Of a stretch of 64,000 bases of DNA, positions 29,611 through 39,091 are shown piece after piece. The notes below the pieces were generated by a model. The model saw only the letters and a program-made list of their open reading frames with translations, was not told the DNA's origin and searched no databases. The DNA comes from Rhabdaerophilum calidifontis (GTDB lineage Bacteria; Pseudomonadota; Alphaproteobacteria; Rhizobiales; Beijerinckiaceae). The position numbers and the translations under genes are program-made. Every line of letters starts with the position of its first letter. Within the stretch, counting starts at the first letter, position 1. The DNA lies in contig NZ_VTRS01000005.1 in the NCBI RefSeq assembly GCF_008641065.1, forward strand, positions 173,493 to 237,492, in the 5' to 3' direction.

Positions 29611-29639
29611 TTGTCGGGCCGCGCGCGTTCTGGTATCGG
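29611..29639 (+). promoter_or_regulatory. Possible sigma-70-type promoter for the PBP1A gene
   Basis: TTGTCG (29611-29616) and TATCGG (29634-29639) are separated by 17 bases, the ideal spacing. Transcription would begin about 130 bases upstream of the start codon. This is a weak match offered on spacing alone. Confidence 0.3.
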
Positions 29640-29777
29640 AACCCCGGTCGGTTCCGTGCCCTCCCGTTTCCGGCCGTGGCCTTGAAAGCGGGAACGGGCG
29701 GCGAGACGGCGCGGAATCCACGGCGGATCACGGGCGCGCAGGGCATTCCGGCCGCCACCTGGAAATGGGATAACGGC

Positions 29778-32186
29778 ATGCGGATCATCGCGCGGTTCCT
29801 CGCGTTCCTGTTCGGCACGGCAACGCTGGTCGGGCTGATCGGCGCCGCCGTGGCCGGCTACATGATCTGGCATTATTCGCAGGATCTGCCCGACCACGCC
29901 CAGCTCGAGAAATACGAGCCGCCGGTCACGACCCGCATCCATGCCGCCGATGGCACATTGCTGGCGGAATATGCGCGTGAGCGCCGGCTCTACCTGCCGA
30001 TCCAGGCGGTGCCGAAGCTGGTGATCGCAGCCTTCCTTTCCGCCGAGGACAAGAATTTCTACAAGCATGGCGGTGTCGATCCCGAGGGCATCGCCCGCGC
30101 GCTCGTCTCGAATTTCCGAAAAGGGTCGGGCGCGCGCCAGCAGGGCGCCTCGACCATCACCCAGCAGGTGGCGAAGGTGTTCTTCCTCTCGCCCGAGCAG
30201 AGCTACGAGCGCAAGATCCGCGAGGCGCTCGTCGCCTTCCGGCTCGAATCGACCTTCTCGAAGGACAAGATCCTGGAACTCTATCTCAACCAGATCTATC
30301 TCGGCTTCGGCAATTACGGCATCGCCGCGGCGGCGCTGAACTATTACGGCAAATCGGTGCACGAGCTGACGGTGGCCGAGGCCGCCTATCTCGCCGCGCT
30401 GCCGAAAGCGCCGTCGAACTATCACCCGATCAACCAGCGCGATGCCGCGCTCGGCCGCCGCAACTACGTAATCGACCGCATGGTCGAGAACGGCTACATT
30501 ACCCGCGAGGACGGCATCGCCGCCCGCGCCGAGCCGCTCAATGTCACCTTCCGGCAATTGTCGCCGAATTCCTATGCCGCCGGCTTCTTCGCCGAGGAGG
30601 TCCGGCGCGAGCTTGCCGAGCGCTACGGCTCGAAGAAGCTCTACGAGGGCGGGCTCTCCGTGCGCTCGACGCTCGATCCCAAGCTCCAGATCCTCGCGCG
30701 CAAGGCGCTGTCCGACGGCCTCGTCCGTTTCGACGAGGCGCGCGGCTGGCGCGGCGCGCAGGAAAAGATCCCCTATACCGGCGATTGGGGCGTGGCGCTC
30801 GCCGAGGTGGCGACGCTGACCGATGTCGATCCCTGGCGCCTTGCGGTGGTGCTCGATGTCACCGACCAGCAGGCGCGGATCGGGCTCCAGCCGCAGCGGC
30901 TCGGCGGTGGCCAGCTCGACCGCAAGCGCGAGACCGGCGTCATTACCGCCGAGAGCGCCAAGGTCTTCCCGCGTCGACCGCTGCGGCAGGCGCTGGTGCC
31001 GGGCGATGTCGTCTATGTCGAGCCCATCGCCGGCCAGCCGGGGCAGTTCCGTCTGCGCCAGGTGCCGGAAATCTCCGGCGCGATCGTGGCGATGGACCCG
31101 CATACCGGCCGCGTCAAGGCGATGGTCGGCGGGTTCTCCTTCGACAAGAGCGAGTTCAACCGCGCGACGCAGGCGCTGCGCCAGCCGGGTTCCGCATTCA
31201 AGCCCTTCGTCTACGCGACGGCGCTCGACAACGGCTATACCCCGTCTTCGATCATTCTCGACGAGCCGATCGAGGTCGATCAGGGCGCCGGGCAGGGCGT
31301 ATGGCGGCCGGAGAATTACGACGGCAAGTCGACCGGCCCGCATACGCTGCGTTACGGAATCGAGCGTTCCAAGAACCTGATGACCGTGCGCCTCGCGCGC
31401 GATCTCGGCATGCCGCTGGTCGCGGAATATGCCAAGCGATTCGGCGTCTACGACGACATGCTGCCGGTGCTCGCCATGTCGCTCGGCGCCGGCGAGACCA
31501 CCGTGCTGCGGATGACGGCCGCCTATTCGATGTTCGCCAATGGCGGCCGCCGCATCCGCCCGACCCTGATCGATCGCATCCAGGATCGCTGGGGCGAGAC
31601 GATCTACCGGCATGATGAGCGGATCTGCCGCGATTGCAACGCCGAGGGCTGGCGCAGCCAGGACGAGCCGAAGATCATCGACAAGCGCGAGCGCGTGATC
31701 GACCCGATGTCCGCCTACCAGATCACCTCGATCATGGAGGGGGTGGTCCAGCGCGGCACCGCGACCGTGATCAAGCCGCTCGGCCGCACCATCGCCGGCA
31801 AGACCGGCACGACCAACGATGCCAAGGATGTCTGGTTCGTCGGCTTCTCGCCCGATCTCGCCGTCGGCGTCTATCTCGGCTACGACAAGCCGCGCTCGCT
31901 CGGCACTTCCGCGACTGCCGGGCAATATGCCGCGCCGATCTTCCGCGACTTCATGAAAGAGGCGCTGGCCGGCAAGCCGAACCTCCAGTTCCGCGTGCCG
32001 CCGGGCATCAAGTTCATCCGCGTCAATTATGCGAGCGGGCAGCGCACCAGTGCCGGTGATCCGCAGGCGATCCTGGAGCCGTTCAAGCCCAACACGGCGC
32101 CGCCGGAGAGCTATTTCGGCGGCAGCATCACCGCTGGCGGCGGCGCGGGCGGCGTGATCGGCGCGACGACGGGCGGGCTCTACTAG
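29778..32186 (+). CDS. mrcA: Penicillin-binding protein 1A, class A
   Basis: An 802-residue bifunctional peptidoglycan synthase. An N-terminal anchor helix (MRIIARFLAFLFG onward) is followed by the glycosyltransferase domain with the catalytic SAEDKNFYKHGG and GASTITQQVAK motifs, an OB-like insertion, and the transpeptidase with SxxK in QPGSAFKPF, a YSMFANGG segment and the KTGTTN triad. A C-terminal Gly-rich tail (GGGAGGVIGATTGG) closes it. It lies downstream of the amidase and upstream of prfB, a conserved alphaproteobacterial order. The start at 29778 places the anchor helix at the N-terminus. Confidence 0.96.
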   Translation: MRIIARFLAFLFGTATLVGLIGAAVAGYMIWHYSQDLPDHAQLEKYEPPVTTRIHAADGTLLAEYARERRLYLPIQAVPKLVIAAFLSAEDKNFYKHGGVDPEGIARALVSNFRKGSGARQQGASTITQQVAKVFFLSPEQSYERKIREALVAFRLESTFSKDKILELYLNQIYLGFGNYGIAAAALNYYGKSVHELTVAEAAYLAALPKAPSNYHPINQRDAALGRRNYVIDRMVENGYITREDGIAARAEPLNVTFRQLSPNSYAAGFFAEEVRRELAERYGSKKLYEGGLSVRSTLDPKLQILARKALSDGLVRFDEARGWRGAQEKIPYTGDWGVALAEVATLTDVDPWRLAVVLDVTDQQARIGLQPQRLGGGQLDRKRETGVITAESAKVFPRRPLRQALVPGDVVYVEPIAGQPGQFRLRQVPEISGAIVAMDPHTGRVKAMVGGFSFDKSEFNRATQALRQPGSAFKPFVYATALDNGYTPSSIILDEPIEVDQGAGQGVWRPENYDGKSTGPHTLRYGIERSKNLMTVRLARDLGMPLVAEYAKRFGVYDDMLPVLAMSLGAGETTVLRMTAAYSMFANGGRRIRPTLIDRIQDRWGETIYRHDERICRDCNAEGWRSQDEPKIIDKRERVIDPMSAYQITSIMEGVVQRGTATVIKPLGRTIAGKTGTTNDAKDVWFVGFSPDLAVGVYLGYDKPRSLGTSATAGQYAAPIFRDFMKEALAGKPNLQFRVPPGIKFIRVNYASGQRTSAGDPQAILEPFKPNTAPPESYFGGSITAGGGAGGVIGATTGGLY

Positions 32187-32276
32187 GCCGGTGCGGGTTT
32201 ACAGCGGCCTGCCGGCTCGGCTATGCGGGCGCTTCGCTGCGCCCGGGGCGGCGTGGCCCATTTGCGGAAAGCGGGA

Positions 32277-33405
32277 ATGCGCGCGGAAATCGAGACGATG
32301 GTCGATGCCATCAAGCAGTCTGTCGGGCTGCTGAGGAGGCATCTTTGACTGGGACAAGGCGCAGAAGCGCCTCGCGGAGCTGAATGCGCTCGTCGAGGCT
32401 CCGGACTTCTGGAACGATTCGGCCCAGGCGCAGAAGGTGATGCGCGAGCGGACCGACCTCGAATACAAGCTCAACGCCCTCCAGAAGCTCGAACGCGATC
32501 TCGAGGACGCGATTACCCTGATCGAGCTCGGCGAGGCCGAGGATGACGAGGCGACGATCGCCGAGGGCGAGGCGCAGATCCGCGCACTCGAGGCCGAGGC
32601 GCAGAAGCGGCAGATCGAGGCGCTGCTCTCGGGCGAGGCGGATTCCAACGATACCTATATCGAGGTGCATTCCGGCGCCGGCGGCACCGAGAGCCAGGAT
32701 TGGGCCTCGATGCTGATGCGGATGTATATCCGCTGGGCCGAACGCTCGGGGTTCAAGGTCGAGGTCATGGAAATGTCGGACGGGGAGGAGGCAGGGATCA
32801 AATCCGCCACGCTCCTCGTCAAGGGCCGCAACGCCTATGGCTGGGCCAAGACCGAGGCGGGCGTGCACCGGCTGGTGCGCATCAGCCCCTACGATTCGAA
32901 TGCGCGCCGGCACACCTCCTTCGCGAGCGTCACCGTCTATCCCGTGGTTGATGACGCGATCCAGGTCGACTTGAAAGAGAGCGATGTCCGCATCGATCTG
33001 ATGCGCGCGCAGGGCGCCGGCGGGCAGAACGTCAACAAGGTCGAGAGCGCGGTGCGCCTCGTGCATATCCCGACCGGGATCATGGTGATGAGCCAGACCT
33101 CGCGCTCGCAGCACCAGAACCGCGAACTCGCCTGGAAGATGCTGCGTGCGCGGCTCTACGAACTCGAACTGAAAAAGCGCGAGGAAGCCGCCGCCGCCGA
33201 GCAGGCCAACAAGACCGATATCGGTTGGGGGCACCAGATCCGCTCCTACGTGCTCCAGCCTTATCAGCTCGTGAAGGATCTGCGCACGGGCGTGACCTCG
33301 GGCACGCCCTCCGAGGTGCTGGACGGCGATCTCAACCCCTTCATCGAGGCGGCACTCGCCCATCGCATCCATGGCGGGGACACAATCGTCGAGGATATCG
33401 ATTGA
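32277..33405 (+). CDS. prfB: Peptide chain release factor 2, with programmed +1 frameshift
   Basis: RF2 recognises UGA and UAA and releases the finished peptide. It is encoded in two frames: 32277-32345 gives [19 protein letters not shown] then RRHL, followed by an in-frame TGA (32346-32348). After skipping T32346 the ribosome reads GAC at 32347 and continues [18 protein letters not shown] to the stop at 33403-33405, a 375-residue protein. The peptidyl-transferase motif is [15 protein letters not shown], and the stop-codon recognition region is [11 protein letters not shown] (SPY where E. coli RF2 has SPF). The joint matches normal RF2 sequence without a gap. It lies 90 bases after the PBP1A gene. 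Confidence 0.97.
32334..32349 (+). promoter_or_regulatory. prfB programmed frameshift signal
   Basis: AGGAGG (32334-32339), a three-base spacer CAT, then CTT-TGA-C (32343-32349). This is the same plan as in E. coli: a Shine-Dalgarno-like element at short spacing, a slippery CTT codon and a weak TGAC stop. Low RF2 lets the ribosome slip +1, so RF2 controls its own level. Confidence 0.95.
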
Positions 33406-33488
33406 ATTGATGCCCTTAGGCGCGTGATCCGGGCTGGCCGCCCGGCGCGCATTCGCGCTTGCGGCCCTGGGGGCCAGAAGGGTTGCGG

Positions 33489-34832
33489 TCAGGGCGTATG
33501 GCCGGCGAGGAGCCGCTCGGCGCGCAGGAACCGCATCGGGTCCATCGCGTCGTCGTCGATGCGGACCTCGTAATGCAGGTGCGGGCCGGTCGAGCGGCCG
33601 GTCGAGCCGACCTGGCCGAGAACCGCGCCCTTCTCCACCGTCTCGCCCTCGCTGACGGCGATCGTCGAGAGATGGGCATAACGCGTCGAGATGCCGAAGC
33701 CGTGGTCGATCTCGACCATGCGGCCGTAGCCGCCATTATAGCCCGCCTCGATGACCGTGCCCCTGGCGGTGGCGCGGACCGGCGTGCCGGTCGGGGCGCG
33801 GAAATCGAGGCCGGAATGGAGCGCCGGGGTCCGGGTGAAGGGGTCAAGCCTCGTGCCGAAGCCGGAGGCGAGATCGTGCCGCCCCGCGAGCGGCGCGGCG
33901 ACCGGCAAGGCCCGCACCATGCTGCGGCTGCGGATCAGCGCGTCGAGCGCGGTTTCGGCCTCTGCGAGCGTCAGTTCGAACCGGCCAGCCATCCCCGCGC
34001 CATGCGGCGGCGGCAGCAGGGGACCGCCGAGCCCAGCGGCTTCGGGTTTGACATCACGCAGTATCAGGTCGTCGAACGATGCCGGGCGGCGGATCGTCGG
34101 CGCGGCGCTCGCGCGGCCGAAGCGCGCCGGATCGAGCCCGAGTGCCGCGACCAGTTTTCGGCCCTGTTCGGCCTCGGCGGCGGCATTCTCACCGATCGCC
34201 TTCAGGCGATGGAGCTGCGATTGCTCCATGCGCCCGGAGCGGCGCTCGAGTTCGCCCACCACGCCTTCAAGCGGACCGCGGATCGGGGAGGCGGGGTTCT
34301 CGGCCCGAAGCGGCGCGACCGGTTCGAGCGGCTGGGGCTTGCGCTGCGGCATCGGCGCGAAGGAAAGGACCGAGCCCGGCGTGGCGACGGGCGCCGGCGC
34401 TGCGGCGGTTGCCGGCGGCAGGCCCGCTTTGTCGGCGCGCGCGTCGAGTTCGGCGACGATCACCTGCCGCGCCTCCAGCTCGGCTTGCCGCGCGACCAGC
34501 CCGGCGACGCGATCCTCGATCGAATCCTGGTTCATCACCTGCCTGGCCGAGATCCGGTCGATACGGGCGCGGAGATCGGCGATCCGGTCCTCATAGGCCT
34601 GCACGCTGCGGTTCTCGCCTGCCAGGATCGCGGCGACGATCTCGTCGCGCGCAAGGAGATAGGTGCAGGCCAGCGCGAACCAGAGCGCGAGCGCCGCGCT
34701 CAGCGCCAGGATCGCCAGCGAAAGGCCCCGGCCGAGTTCCACCGCGCGCGTGACGCCGCCTGTCCGGACGAGGAGGGCGAAGCGTGTTCCGGAATGGGCG
34801 AGCGGGTCCTGCGGAAGCGGTCGAATAATCAT
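33489..34832 (-). CDS. M23 family metallopeptidase (LytM/DipM-like)
   Basis: A 447-residue envelope protein. A single transmembrane segment (about 37-60) anchors it in the inner membrane; a coiled-coil region (about 75-130) and a Pro-rich linker lead to the C-terminal peptidase M23 domain, with HxxxD in ALHSGLDFRAP and HLHYEVR. All zinc ligands are present, so it is likely an active peptidoglycan endopeptidase rather than an EnvC-type activator, although the coiled coil is EnvC-like. The ATG (MIIRPLPQDP) has no strong ribosome site. It converges on prfB. Confidence 0.88.
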   Translation of the reverse strand: MIIRPLPQDPLAHSGTRFALLVRTGGVTRAVELGRGLSLAILALSAALALWFALACTYLLARDEIVAAILAGENRSVQAYEDRIADLRARIDRISARQVMNQDSIEDRVAGLVARQAELEARQVIVAELDARADKAGLPPATAAAPAPVATPGSVLSFAPMPQRKPQPLEPVAPLRAENPASPIRGPLEGVVGELERRSGRMEQSQLHRLKAIGENAAAEAEQGRKLVAALGLDPARFGRASAAPTIRRPASFDDLILRDVKPEAAGLGGPLLPPPHGAGMAGRFELTLAEAETALDALIRSRSMVRALPVAAPLAGRHDLASGFGTRLDPFTRTPALHSGLDFRAPTGTPVRATARGTVIEAGYNGGYGRMVEIDHGFGISTRYAHLSTIAVSEGETVEKGAVLGQVGSTGRSTGPHLHYEVRIDDDAMDPMRFLRAERLLAGHTP

Positions 34833-34963
34833 GGGACGCACGAATCCGGAAGCGGAAATCAGCTTCCCCCGATCATGGATCGTTAGGGTTAATGCCGGGC
34901 TAACCGGCAAATTCCGCTTGCAGCTTGCGCGGGGCGCGCTTCCGGCGCCCGCGCGCGGCGTCT

Positions 34964-35440
34964 TCAGAGCGCCTTCACCGCCGCCAGCACCTCCGCCGCG
35001 TGGCCGGGAACCTTGACCTTCGACCAGATCCGCGCGATGCGGCCGGCGGGGTCGATCAGCAGGGTCGTGCGTTCGACGCCCATGTATTTGCGGCCATACA
35101 TGCTCTTCTCGACCCAGACGCCATAGGCCTGGAGCATGGTTTTTTCCTCGTCGGCGGCAAATGCGAGATCGAGCCCGTGCTTGGCCTTGAACTTGTCGTG
35201 GCTCCTGACGCTGTCCGGCGAGACGCCGAGGATGGCCGCGCCGGCTTCGGCGAAATCCGCGCGCAAGGCGTTGAACTCGATTGCTTCCTGCGTGCAGCCG
35301 GAGGTGTCGTCCTTCGGGTAGAAATAGAGCACCAGCGCCTTGCCGGCGAAATCCGCCAGCGAGAGGGTTCGGCCGCCATCGCCGGGCAGCGAGAAATCGG
35401 GGGCCTTGTCGCCCTGGGCGAGGCTCGGGGTCGCAGACAT
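34964..35440 (-). CDS. bcp: Thioredoxin-dependent peroxiredoxin, Bcp/PrxQ type
   Basis: A 158-residue thiol peroxidase reducing H2O2 and organic peroxides. The peroxidatic Cys is C49 in YPKDDTSGCTQEAIEF. The resolving Cys five residues later, present in E. coli BCP, is Ile54 here and no other Cys is seen, so it must work as a one-Cys enzyme or through another thiol; this is common in alphaproteobacteria. AGGAGA lies nine bases before the ATG. It is divergent from the DUF3971 gene. Confidence 0.93.
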   Translation of the reverse strand: MSATPSLAQGDKAPDFSLPGDGGRTLSLADFAGKALVLYFYPKDDTSGCTQEAIEFNALRADFAEAGAAILGVSPDSVRSHDKFKAKHGLDLAFAADEEKTMLQAYGVWVEKSMYGRKYMGVERTTLLIDPAGRIARIWSKVKVPGHAAEVLAAVKAL

Positions 35441-35726
35441 CGATCGGGTCTCCTGGTTCGCGCGGGCTGATCCGCCGCCGGCGCCTAGATGGTGCGGCGC
35501 GGCCGGTGCGGCGAGGGGGCGGTGATCGGGATCCGCGCTTTCGCGATCCATGATTTTGACGTCTTTGATGTGCATGAGCCGGGAACGCCGCCCCCGGCGG
35601 GCCGGTGACAGGTTTGCGGCGCGGTTCCGGCTGATAAGGAAGGAACGGGCGAGGCGACTCGCCGGCCGGAGTGAGGACTTGCAGCGCAACACCGAATCCC
35701 GTGCGCATGAGGGCGCCGACGCAGAC

Positions 35727-38700
35727 ATGGAACTGGGTCCGCTGCCCGGACGGCGGCGGATCGGGCTCGCCGGTCGCTGCGCGCTCGGCGCCGCGGCCCT
35801 TCTGCTCGCGCTCCTCGCTTCGGGCGCCTTCCTGATCTGGACCATCCAGAACGAGCGGAACTCGGCCTTCCTGCGCAACCAGTTCGTTGCGCTGCTCAGC
35901 GCCGGGCTCGGACCGGAGAACCGGTTCGCGCTCGATTCGGCCGGCCTCAAGCTTGCCGGCATCACGCCGACCTTCTCGATCGGCGGGCTTTCGATCCACA
36001 ATCCCGAGACCGGCGCCGCCGCGGAGCTCGACAGGGCCGATGTCCGGCTGACGCGAGCCTCGGTGTTGCGGCTCGCGCCGGAAGCGAAATCGATCCGGTT
36101 CGAGGGGTTGCGGCTGGTGCTGCCCGGCAGGGCCGGCACCGCCGAGCCGCCGGGGGCGCGCGCAGCGATGGCCCTGCTGCGCGCGGTTCTGGCGGGGATT
36201 CACGGCGCGATCGCGGGGCAGGACCCGGCCTTCGCCGCGCTGACGACGATCGAGGGGCGCGACATCACGATCCTGCGCCGCGCGGAGGATGGCTCGATGG
36301 TGCTTGTCCGCAGCGGGCTGACGGCCAGTTTTACCCGCAAGGACGACGCCCATCTCGTCGCAAGCCTCGGCCGGCAGGGCGAGGCGGCGGCGGTCACGCT
36401 GGCCGCGCGCGCGGCGCCCTCCGCCGAGGGCGGCCGCGTCATCGAGCTGGAGAGCGGCGGGCTGACCGCCGCAACCCTGTTCCAGTTCCTCAGCGCCGTA
36501 CCGGCGGGGATCGACCCCGCCCTGCGCCTCGTGGCGCGGGTGACGGCGCGGGTCGACGAGGCCAACCGCCCGCTCGACACGATGTTGACGCTGGTGGCGG
36601 CGGGAGGGCGGATCGTGCCGCCGGATCCCGACATGCTGCCCTTCGATCTCGACGAGGCGCGGATCGATCTGCGCCTCGCGCCGGACGAGGCGGATATGGT
36701 GATCGACCGCGCCGCGATCCGGTTCGGCGAGACCGAGATCGTCACGCGTGGCCGGCTCGGGCCGGGCGGAGACGGGGCGGAGGGGCTGAAGCTCGATCTC
36801 GTCGCCGAGCGGCTGGTTCTCGGGCGTTTGTCCCGTCAGGAGCCCCTTGTCACGCTGCCGGAGGCCCGGCTCGAGGGCCGGATCGCCCCGGACGGGCGGA
36901 CCTTCGATCTCGACCGGCTGGCCTTCGGGGACGGCACGGGAAGCGGGCTGCTGTCCGGCCGGTTCTCGATGGCGGATGGCGGGCTCGTCGATCTGCGCTT
37001 CGAGGCCCAGGGCTTCGATCTGCGCCCGGCATTGCGGGTCTGGCCGATCTGGATCGCGCCGGCGGTGCGGACCTGGCTCGTCGATCGTGTCGAGGGCGGG
37101 CGCGTCGCGGCGCTCTCCGTCCAGTCGCGGCTTGCCGGCGAGAGCTTGCGGGCGGCGCAGGAGAAGCGGCCCATTCCCAACGATTCCCTGCGCCTCACCT
37201 ACCGGCTCGAGGACGTGACGCTGAAGCCGCTCGACGATGCCCTGCCGGTCCGGGGGCTCGTCGCCGAGGGGCTCTCGACCGGGCGCCGGGCGGCGATCTC
37301 GCTGCTGGCCGGGCGGATCGAGCCGCGCCCCGGCGCCAGCGTGGAGATCCAGCGCAGCGAACTCGTCGTTGCCGATACCGCACAGCGCCCGGCGCTCCTG
37401 GAGATGAACCTGCCGCTCCGGGGGCATCTCGGCGCGTTCATGACCTATCTCTCCGCGCCCTCGCTGCGCAGCGTCACGGGTGTTCCGAGCGATATCGAGA
37501 TCCGTTCGGGGCAGTTCGAGGGCAGGGCTGCGATCCGGCTGCCGCTGACGGCGCAAGCCGCTTCGAAGGATGTCCGGGTCGAGTTCCGGGCCGATCTCCG
37601 GCAGGTGGCGATCGACAATGTCGTCAAGGACGAACGGATCGAGGACGGCCAGTTCCAGCTCGTGAGCCGCAACGGCCAGATCCAGCTGCGCGGCGAGGCG
37701 AAGCTCTTCGGCACGACGCAGCAGATCGAGATCCGCGGCGAGGCCGGCAAAGCACCGCGCGCGGTGCTGAAATCGGTGCTCGACGAGGCCCAGCTCGCGC
37801 GCCGCGGCATCGAGGTGAAGCCGATCCTGTCCGGCCCGGTCGCGGCGACGGTGTCGCTCGATCTCGATGGCCGGCCGGCGCGGGATGTCGAGATCGAGCT
37901 GGATCTCGCGCGGGCGCGCGTCGAGGGCGGGTTGCCGGGGCTTTCGAAGCGGGCAGGGCAGCCGGGGCGGGTGAAGTTCGTGCTACAGACCCGGCAGGAT
38001 CTGACGATCCTCGACCATCTCGATTTCGAGATGGGCGGGGTCTCGGCCAGGGGGCGGCTCGAATTCCAGCGCGGCGGGTTCCACCGCGCCGAATTCGCCG
38101 CCCTGAAGCTCTCTCCCGGTGACAATGTCCGCGTCACGGCGGAGCGCGTGAAGACGCTGACGAAGATCGTCGTTCGCGGCAATTCCTTCGACCTGCGCCC
38201 CTTTCTCAAGAGCCTCCAGGCCGGCCGGATCGAGGAGGCCAGGGGGCAGGCGGGCAAGGCCCAGGATGGCAAGAGCCAGGACGGCGCCGACCTCGATCTC
38301 GATCTCGAGACGACGGTGCTGGTCGGGTTCAACGGCGAGTTGATGAGCGGGGTGAGCGCCAGGGCGCAGAAGCGGCAGGGCCGGCTTGCGCAGCTCAACC
38401 TGCAGGGACGGTTCGGGGCGGCGCCGATCGCGGTCACCACGCTTGAGCAGCGCGCGGATGCGACCCGTCTCGGCGTCGAAGGCGGGGATGCCGGCTCGCT
38501 GTTCCGCTTCCTCGATCTTTACACGCGGGCCTATGGCGGGCGGATGAATGCCGATCTCACGATCGCGGCCGACCGGCAGACCGGCCTCGTTCAGGTGCGG
38601 GATTTCGACGTACGCGGCGAACCCGGCCTCAAGCAGGCCTCGGGTTCGGTGGCGGCGGCCCAGCCCGATCGTCAGTTCGTCGCCGGTTCGACGGGCGATG

Positions 38701-39056
38701 TCGTGCGGTTCGAGAAGCTGCGCGCCGAGTTCACGCGCCGGCCCGGCAGGCTCGACGTGCCCGAGGCGGTGATGTGGGGCGCCTCGATCGGCGGTTCGAT
38801 CGAGGGCACGATCGATTACGCGCGCGACACGGTGAGCCTCAAGGGCGCCTTCGTGCCGGCCTATGCGCTCAACAATCTCTTCGCGCAGGTGCCGATCATC
38901 GGCCGCATTCTCGGCGGCGGGCAATATGAGGGCCTGTTTGCGGTGCCCTTCGTCATCACCGGCAAGGCCAGCGCGCCGGTGCTGCGGATCAACCCGGTGA
39001 GCGCCATCGCGCCGGGTTTCCTGCGCAAGTTCTTCGAGATCCAGCGCGAGAAATAG
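35727..39056 (+). CDS. DUF3971/AsmA-like (YhdP-type) giant envelope protein
   Basis: About 1109 residues: one N-terminal membrane helix (about 17-39) and a very long periplasmic beta-rich body with DUF3971 features, ending in an AsmA-C-like segment with FVPAYALNNLFAQVPIIGRI and YEGLFAVPFVITGKAS. Proteins of this type (YhdP, TamB, AsmA) are thought to form long hydrophobic grooves that move phospholipids to the outer membrane. The N-terminus is uncertain: the same frame is open back to about 35550, with ATG codons at 35568 and 35574, but none has a good ribosome site; I chose 35727 because it lies just before the anchor helix. Confidence 0.85.
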   Translation: MELGPLPGRRRIGLAGRCALGAAALLLALLASGAFLIWTIQNERNSAFLRNQFVALLSAGLGPENRFALDSAGLKLAGITPTFSIGGLSIHNPETGAAAELDRADVRLTRASVLRLAPEAKSIRFEGLRLVLPGRAGTAEPPGARAAMALLRAVLAGIHGAIAGQDPAFAALTTIEGRDITILRRAEDGSMVLVRSGLTASFTRKDDAHLVASLGRQGEAAAVTLAARAAPSAEGGRVIELESGGLTAATLFQFLSAVPAGIDPALRLVARVTARVDEANRPLDTMLTLVAAGGRIVPPDPDMLPFDLDEARIDLRLAPDEADMVIDRAAIRFGETEIVTRGRLGPGGDGAEGLKLDLVAERLVLGRLSRQEPLVTLPEARLEGRIAPDGRTFDLDRLAFGDGTGSGLLSGRFSMADGGLVDLRFEAQGFDLRPALRVWPIWIAPAVRTWLVDRVEGGRVAALSVQSRLAGESLRAAQEKRPIPNDSLRLTYRLEDVTLKPLDDALPVRGLVAEGLSTGRRAAISLLAGRIEPRPGASVEIQRSELVVADTAQRPALLEMNLPLRGHLGAFMTYLSAPSLRSVTGVPSDIEIRSGQFEGRAAIRLPLTAQAASKDVRVEFRADLRQVAIDNVVKDERIEDGQFQLVSRNGQIQLRGEAKLFGTTQQIEIRGEAGKAPRAVLKSVLDEAQLARRGIEVKPILSGPVAATVSLDLDGRPARDVEIELDLARARVEGGLPGLSKRAGQPGRVKFVLQTRQDLTILDHLDFEMGGVSARGRLEFQRGGFHRAEFAALKLSPGDNVRVTAERVKTLTKIVVRGNSFDLRPFLKSLQAGRIEEARGQAGKAQDGKSQDGADLDLDLETTVLVGFNGELMSGVSARAQKRQGRLAQLNLQGRFGAAPIAVTTLEQRADATRLGVEGGDAGSLFRFLDLYTRAYGGRMNADLTIAADRQTGLVQVRDFDVRGEPGLKQASGSVAAAQPDRQFVAGSTGDVVRFEKLRAEFTRRPGRLDVPEAVMWGASIGGSIEGTIDYARDTVSLKGAFVPAYALNNLFAQVPIIGRILGGGQYEGLFAVPFVITGKASAPVLRINPVSAIAPGFLRKFFEIQREK

Positions 39057-39091
39057 CCCGGCGCGGCCGTTCCGTTCGGCTCGCGGCCCGG

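Noticed and set aside
28188..31925. A 1245-codon minus-strand frame opposite the amidase and PBP1A genes.
   Set aside because: It is antisense to two intact genes with full motifs; its sequence is the Arg/His/Asp-rich pattern typical of reverse-frame GC-rich DNA.
32345..32350. prfB as a frameshifted pseudogene.
   Set aside because: The break falls exactly at a CTT-TGA-C signal with the upstream AGGAGG at the right distance, and both sides join without loss of residues.
33489..37556. A 1355-codon open frame on the minus strand across prfB's neighbour, bcp and the start of the DUF3971 gene.
   Set aside because: Only its last 447 codons (M23 peptidase) resemble a protein; the rest is antisense to, or out of frame with, better genes and is an effect of high GC.
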